From: CAZHUN01 sp043801115
GTDB lineage: Archaea > Iainarchaeota > Iainarchaeia > Iainarchaeales > UBA10191
Direction: 5' to 3'
Length of the DNA: 9,444 nt
Assembly: GCA_043801115.1 (NCBI GenBank)
Contig: JAZDMJ010000024.1
Coordinates: forward strand, 1-9,444
Position 1 is the first letter of the stretch; each line of letters opens with the position of its first letter. The notes under the pieces were generated by a model that saw only the letters and a list, made by a program, of their open reading frames with translations, searched no databases and was not told where the DNA came from. Positions 6,503 to 9,444 of the stretch are shown here, in pieces. Position numbers and translations under genes: made by a program.

Positions 6503-7321
6503 TCACACCAGGGGAATGGAAAGATAGGCAACGAGTGCTATAATCATTGAAATTTTGCTCCACTTTTGGGAAGCGCGATACTTTTCCTGCGAAACCAGCC
6601 ACGCGGAATACGCGAAACCAACAACTGCAAGCAGGGCAATGGAAATGAAGGGAAGTTTGGGAACGATTCCAGAAGCGAAAACGTAAAAGGCGAACAACGC
6701 GCTCAGCAAGTAGGACAAATACACTGCGATTTGGGCGCCCGATTCTGAAACAAGCATGGGAAAGGTGAGTTTGAACCCTTTGTCTCCTTGCACGTCTTCC
6801 AAGTCTTTCGAAATTTCCCTTCCCACGTTTGCAAAAAACAAGGGCCAAAAGAGCCATAGAACAATTCCATAGTTTCCCGTCAAGCTCGCGCCGAAAATAA
6901 TCGTAACGCCCGTTCCGAAAGCGACGAAAAAGTTTCCCAACCATTTCGCTTTTCGCATGAACGCGCTGTATCCCGCCAGCGCGAGGCTCATGAAGAGCGC
7001 AATGAAGAAAGCGTCGCGCGTGAGAAAGAGCGCGAGCAAAATTCCAACGACGAACAAGAGGAAGGAGTACAATATTGCATGGTGGGGCCGGACTCTTCCG
7101 CTGGGAAGTGGCCGGTGCGGTTTCAATTTTTTGTCCAAGTGCCGGTCGAAATAGTCGTTGATGGTTTGCCCCGCCCCCGCAATCAAAAACACGGAGACAA
7201 GGGCGAGTCCGATGGTTTGCGAAAACGCGATTTCTCCCAGTCCAATCCAGTAACCGATGAGGACGGCGATGGCGGCCATGACTCCGTTGAGCGGGCGGAG
7301 CAACTCAAAATAGGCCTTCAT
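6503..7321 (-). CDS. UbiA-family prenyltransferase, probable digeranylgeranylglyceryl phosphate synthase
   Basis: This 272-residue, largely hydrophobic protein has about eight or nine membrane segments. It carries both Mg-prenyl-diphosphate motifs of the UbiA family: NDYFDRHLD (55-63) and GREISKDLEDVQGDK (167-181). This combination is typical of archaeal DGGGP synthase, which adds the second geranylgeranyl chain to geranylgeranylglyceryl phosphate in ether-lipid synthesis. ATG 7321 starts MKAYFELLRPLNG, the normal family N-terminus. A TATA-like element is centred 26-27 nt upstream and there is no ribosome-binding site, so the mRNA is probably leaderless. The frame stays open upstream into eL40 but that part is not homologous. 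It is the first gene of the ubiA-HTH-pcm operon. Other UbiA substrates, such as quinone or chlorophyll-type precursors, are less likely but not excluded. Confidence 0.9.
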   Translation of the reverse strand: MKAYFELLRPLNGVMAAIAVLIGYWIGLGEIAFSQTIGLALVSVFLIAGAGQTINDYFDRHLDKKLKPHRPLPSGRVRPHHAILYSFLLFVVGILLALFLTRDAFFIALFMSLALAGYSAFMRKAKWLGNFFVAFGTGVTIIFGASLTGNYGIVLWLFWPLFFANVGREISKDLEDVQGDKGFKLTFPMLVSESGAQIAVYLSYLLSALFAFYVFASGIVPKLPFISIALLAVVGFAYSAWLVSQEKYRASQKWSKISMIIALVAYLSIPLV

Positions 7322-7342
7322 ATCATTGCCATTGTTTTGAAA

Positions 7343-7352
7343 GGTTTTAAGG
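7343..7352 (-). promoter_or_regulatory. TATA box of the ubiA operon
   Basis: The minus strand reads CCTTAAAACC, centred near 7347.5. This is 26-27 bases before ATG 7321, predicting a leaderless transcript. It lies in the 53-bp gap after eL40, so the operon may also receive read-through. Confidence 0.5.
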
Positions 7353-7374
7353 TTTTTGGAAAAAAAGGGCAGTT

Positions 7375-7539
7375 TTACGCTTTTTTCTTGGCCGTCTTGT
7401 TTTTCAAGCGCAGTTTGGGCGAGTTGCACTTTCGACATTGGTCGGGCTTTCCCGTCCCGCTCCTATTCCGCGCGTTGCAGCGCATGCACACCCACACATT
7501 GTTGAACAGTCTGTTTTCCGCCGCTTCAAAACGAGCCAT
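7375..7539 (-). CDS. rpl40e: Large-subunit ribosomal protein eL40
   Basis: A 54-residue zinc-ribbon protein starting MARFEAAENRLFNN and continuing VCMRCNARN, the standard start of archaeal eL40. Four zinc ligands are present as CxxC pairs: Cys18/Cys21 and Cys35/Cys38. The C-terminus is a Lys-rich tail (LRLKNKTAKKKA) that would bind rRNA. The stretch NRSGTGKPDQ between the pairs appears a few residues longer than in the homologues I recall. ATG 7539 is fixed by homology and lies 26-27 bases from a palindromic TATA box shared with the divergent PHP gene. It is transcribed just ahead of ubiA on the same strand. Confidence 0.93.
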   Translation of the reverse strand: MARFEAAENRLFNNVWVCMRCNARNRSGTGKPDQCRKCNSPKLRLKNKTAKKKA

Positions 7540-7560
7540 TTGAAAGCAGAGTGCAAAAGG

Positions 7561-7570
7561 TTTTATAAAA
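7561..7570. promoter_or_regulatory. Palindromic TATA box shared by eL40 and the PHP gene
   Basis: TTTTATAAAA is a perfect 10-bp palindrome centred at 7565.5. ATG 7539 (eL40, minus strand) is about 26 bases away and ATG 7590 (PHP gene, plus strand) about 25. No second TATA-like element is seen in the 50-bp gap, so one element probably serves both directions. Confidence 0.62.
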
Positions 7571-7589
7571 CACAATCCTATTGCACTTC

Positions 7590-8678
7590 ATGGCTGGAAA
7601 CATTCTCCAAAAGGTCATGACAGAGGCAAACATTGGCATCTATCAGGGAAATTTTTTGGAGGGATTGGGGCAGCGCGCGCGGGCGCGAGGATGGATTTGG
7701 ATTGCCGAAAAATTGGAAGCGCGCGCTCAGCACAAGTACGAAAACGCCAATGCGCGCCTTCGATTGGCCTATGCGGGAGAACGATTGAAAGGATCCTTGC
7801 ACGAGCACTTTGTCCCCTTCAAGAGCGACAAAAGGACGGAAGCCCAGGCCGAACGGTTTTGGAAGCGAATCGAAAGGCTCAAATTCGACTTTGTCGCGGT
7901 TACGACGCATGCGGGAGCGGTTGGAAAACTGCAACCGGAAAACATTTTCGAACTCCTCGAACGAAAAATGCCCGAAACCTTGAAACAGTCCAAATTCTTG
8001 CTCATTCCCGCCATCGAGTTCACCACAGCCGAAGGAATCGACGTTATCGCGTTGAGCGGAGACAAGAAAGCGCTGTTCGACCGTGCATTGCTCTCCAAAA
8101 AGTGGACATTGAACGGACTGCTCGACGAGCTTCGAAACCGAAAGTGCGCGGGCTTTCTGCCCCACCCTTCTTCCATGCACGGCGCCCAATTCCAATTGTC
8201 CGAATTGTACCGTCGAAAAAGGATTCTAGAGCCCGAAAAAGCGGCTGCGCGCGAACTCGCCCGACTCGTCCAAGCATATGGCTTGGGCGTGGAAGCGTTT
8301 CACGGCATGTCGGCCGCGCACGCCAAAGTCGTATCTTGGGTTCCGTTTCCCAAACTAAGAGCGCGCTGGCTGTCCAAAGTCAATCCCGTTCCGAGCAAGG
8401 AATTGCGCGACCAGGCGCGCTTTTTGACGGCGGGAACGGACGCGCACGACGTCAAAAACCTGGGAATGACTTTTTTCGAAATTCCCAGACAACGCGGAGC
8501 GGTCGGATTGGAAGAATTCTTGAACTCGCTCCCGCCCAAAATCGCGCTCTCGCACTCTTCCAAGAAAGCGTTGACCGGCTCGCTGCGCAACATTCGAGGG
8601 GGAACCCGAGAGCTAACCTATTACCCGCCCGAAGCGCAAAAAAAGCGCGGCCTCTGGAAAGCGCTCCGCCACAAGTGA
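7590..8678 (+). CDS. PHP-domain metal-dependent hydrolase
   Basis: The 362-residue protein has the PHP-domain metal-ligand pattern in order: His71 and His73 in SLHEHF, His107 in TTHA, Glu143 in PAIEFTT, His192 in PHPS, His238 in VEAFHG, and Asp284 and His286 in GTDAHD. PHP proteins are trinuclear metal phosphoesterases; the group covers histidinol phosphatase, 3',5'-nucleotide phosphatases and polymerase-associated nucleases. No additional polymerase domain is present. Residues 1-65 are a mostly helical basic N-terminal extension before the PHP core, and the last 40 residues are basic (KKALTGSLRNIRGG, then KKRGLWKALRHK), which could suggest binding of nucleic acid, but this is inference. ATG 7590 is preferred over TTG 7581 because the shared TATA box places the transcript start at about 7590. 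The substrate is unknown. Confidence 0.85.
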   Translation: MAGNILQKVMTEANIGIYQGNFLEGLGQRARARGWIWIAEKLEARAQHKYENANARLRLAYAGERLKGSLHEHFVPFKSDKRTEAQAERFWKRIERLKFDFVAVTTHAGAVGKLQPENIFELLERKMPETLKQSKFLLIPAIEFTTAEGIDVIALSGDKKALFDRALLSKKWTLNGLLDELRNRKCAGFLPHPSSMHGAQFQLSELYRRKRILEPEKAAARELARLVQAYGLGVEAFHGMSAAHAKVVSWVPFPKLRARWLSKVNPVPSKELRDQARFLTAGTDAHDVKNLGMTFFEIPRQRGAVGLEEFLNSLPPKIALSHSSKKALTGSLRNIRGGTRELTYYPPEAQKKRGLWKALRHK

Positions 8679-8685
8679 GCATTGG

Positions 8686-8693
8686 TTTAAATT
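8686..8693 (+). promoter_or_regulatory. TATA box for the ncRNA-tRNA-Glu transcript
   Basis: GGTTTAAATT begins 6 bases after the PHP stop codon. Its centre near 8689 predicts initiation near 8715. No TATA-like sequence is visible between here and the tRNA at 8844, where the DNA is GC-rich. Confidence 0.55.
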
Positions 8694-8714
8694 CGCGCCG
8701 TGCGAACAATTTCA

Positions 8715-8843
8715 GAGCGAGCCGAGTTTTGCAAAGCAAGTTCCATCGAGCAACAGCGACCCGATTCGAGCAATGCTCGAATGGGCCCATTCGCCAACAG
8801 GCGAATTGGGAGATGGAACGCGGACTCGGCCTACGCAATGGCC
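8715..8843 (+). ncRNA. Putative structured RNA upstream of, and probably co-transcribed with, tRNA-Glu
   Basis: The segment folds into a nested structure by hand pairing. The outer helix is 8721-8727 with 8824-8830 (7 bp, GCCGAGT/ACTCGGC). A small hairpin is 8729-8732 with 8736-8739. The second helix is 8740-8747 with 8812-8819 (8 bp, GTTCCATC/GATGGAAC). Inside are two hairpins: 8764-8771 with 8775-8782 (8 bp, AAT loop) and 8786-8795 with 8800-8810 (10 bp with one bulge, AACA loop). A 16-bp perfect palindrome at 8778-8793 allows an alternative fold. The predicted start at 8715 lies six bases before the outer helix. RNase P cleavage at 8844 would release this RNA as the tRNA leader. I recognise no known family: no RNase P P4 core, no SRP S-domain signature, no C/D or H/ACA boxes. 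Confidence 0.5.
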
Positions 8844-8918
8844 GCCCCCGTGGTGTAGCCCGGCCAAGCACTCCGGCCTTTCAAGCCGGCGACTCGGGTT
8901 CAAATCCCGGCGGGGGCA
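8844..8918 (+). tRNA. tRNA-Glu (anticodon UUC)
   Basis: A complete 75-nt cloverleaf. The acceptor stem GCCCCCG pairs with CGGGGGC. The D stem is GTGT/GCAC, including one G-U pair. The anticodon stem CCGGC/GCCGG encloses the loop CTTTCAA with anticodon TTC. The T stem TCGGG/CCCGG encloses the loop TTCAAAT. The discriminator base is A and CCA is not encoded, as in many archaea. There is no intron. The overall sequence closely resembles archaeal tRNA-Glu. It reads GAA and GAG codons, which are abundant in the surrounding genes. Confidence 0.96.
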
Positions 8919-8924
8919 TCAAAG

Positions 8925-8999
8925 CGAAAGTTTGGAGCCCCATTCCTCGTTCCTTAAAAATTCCAAAAAGGAGGAATATTGGAATGGACCAAACTTTCG
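8925..8999 (+). repeat. Long imperfect inverted repeat across the integrase ribosome-binding site and start codon
   Basis: The left arm 8925-8946 (CGAAAGTTTGG, AGCC, CCATTCC) is the reverse complement of the right arm 8981-8999 (GGAATGG, A, CCAAACTTTCG), giving 18 paired positions interrupted only by AGCC opposite A. The 34-nt interior holds AAGGAGG (8968-8974), and the right arm holds the ATG at 8984 and the next four codons. In RNA this would form a hairpin hiding the start codon. An alternative pairing, 8942-8948 with 8971-8977, would hide the ribosome-binding site instead. It begins seven bases after the tRNA. Confidence 0.7.
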
Positions 9000-9444
9000 A
9001 CCCAAACGACTTGGCTAGACGATGGGAGTGCGAACAAGCTCGAATCGAAACCCTTCCCGAGCCCAACCGCACTCTCATACTCGATTTTCTGCACGCGTAC
9101 CGCTTCAAGAAAAAAGCCCTATCCACAATACGAAAAAACCGCTTAGCCGGCCAACTATACTTTTTCGCTACCCTATCCACCCACCCATTAAAGCCCTTCA
9201 AGGATTTAGAGGCCAAAGAGCTCGTGCAGACTATCGAACGTTTTGACGGCCAACGCCCAAAACCCTACTCTTTGTTCACTTGGAAGGAAATGACCAAAAA
9301 CATCAAAATTTGGATCAAATGGTCGAATCCCGAAGACTATCCTTCCATCATTCACAAGTGCCAAGACTGTCTCACCGTCCAAAACCCGTACACCGACCCG
9401 AAGCGAAAAGCGCGATTGGACGAGTTTTTGATTACCGAAGAAAC
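8984..9444 (+). CDS. Tyrosine recombinase/integrase-like protein, N-terminal part (3' truncated by window end)
   Basis: The open frame encodes at least 153 residues and continues past the window. About residues 30-115 resemble the SAM-like core-binding domain of archaeal phage-type integrases and XerA: ILDFLHAYRFKKKALSTIRKNR, a PFKDLEAKELVQTIE segment, KPYSLFTWKEMTKNIKIWIKW, then YPSII. A basic linker precedes LDEFLITEE, the usual lead-in to the catalytic domain. The R-H-R-Y catalytic residues are outside the window, so activity cannot be judged. AAGGAGG (8968-8974), 9 nt before ATG 8984, is the strongest ribosome-binding site in the window. Leucine codons CTA and TTA make up 6 of 16, visibly more than in neighbouring genes, which hints at foreign origin. 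The gene lies 65 bases after tRNA-Glu, a common integration target. Confidence 0.75.
   Translation, partial: MDQTFDPNDLARRWECEQARIETLPEPNRTLILDFLHAYRFKKKALSTIRKNRLAGQLYFFATLSTHPLKPFKDLEAKELVQTIERFDGQRPKPYSLFTWKEMTKNIKIWIKWSNPEDYPSIIHKCQDCLTVQNPYTDPKRKARLDEFLITEE

Noticed and set aside
6501..6944. Open minus-strand frame extending the HTH regulator upstream by about 148 codons
   Set aside because: It overlaps the well-supported ubiA gene in another frame and its translation is Arg/Phe-rich with no family resemblance.
8925..8999. Inverted repeat as a dif-like Xer site or terminal repeat of an insertion sequence
   Set aside because: A dif site has 11-bp arms and a 6-bp centre, whereas this spacer is 34 nt. 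There is no transposase between the arms, and the right arm is coding sequence.
1..9444. CRISPR array or tandem repeats
   Set aside because: No regularly spaced direct repeats were seen by eye anywhere in the window.

Overview
The window is archaeal chromosomal DNA. Evidence is a proteasome-activating nucleotidase (PAN), FEN1 with a C-terminal PCNA-binding box, archaeal MBF1, ribosomal protein eL40, a UbiA enzyme of archaeal ether-lipid synthesis, an archaeal-type tRNA-Glu(UUC) without encoded CCA, and TATA boxes about 26 nt from start codons. Genes are tightly packed: stop codons abut or lie within a few bases, and some genes overlap by 4 nt. This compactness would suit a small-genome lineage such as DPANN, but that placement is an inference from style and no marker was compared.

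Layout. 1-285 is the 3' end of ftsZ. 342-593 is a small ferredoxin with its own TATA box, convergent with 596-2387, a two-gene minus-strand operon of MBF1 (first) and a site-2-type membrane protease. PAN (2440-3621) diverges from MBF1 across a 52-bp gap. 3622-3897 has no gene but contains a cluster of inverted repeats with a minus-strand TATA box, probably a structured RNA, followed by the fen1 promoter. fen1 (3898-4923) is convergent, with no gap, with a minus-strand operon read ubiA (7321-6503), HTH regulator (6500-5586), pcm (5589-4924). eL40 (7539-7375) diverges from a PHP-domain metal hydrolase (7590-8678).

The right end is the most unusual part. A TATA box at 8686-8693 points to a start near 8715, just where a well-folded RNA of about 115 nt begins. 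tRNA-Glu follows at 8844-8918 with no promoter of its own visible. Seven bases later comes a long imperfect inverted repeat (8925-8999) enclosing the ribosome-binding site and start codon of a tyrosine-recombinase-like gene that runs off the window. A tRNA next to an integrase is a typical edge of an integrated element, but only one side is visible.

Two themes recur. First, several genes (mbf1, pan, fen1, ubiA, eL40, PHP) have a TATA-like element centred about 24-27 nt before the ATG, so their mRNAs are predicted to be leaderless or nearly so. Second, both divergent gene pairs appear to share one symmetric TATA element. Functionally the window mixes protein quality control (PAN, S2P, PCMT), replication and repair (FEN1), membrane lipid synthesis (UbiA), translation (eL40, tRNA-Glu) and regulation (MBF1, HTH protein).
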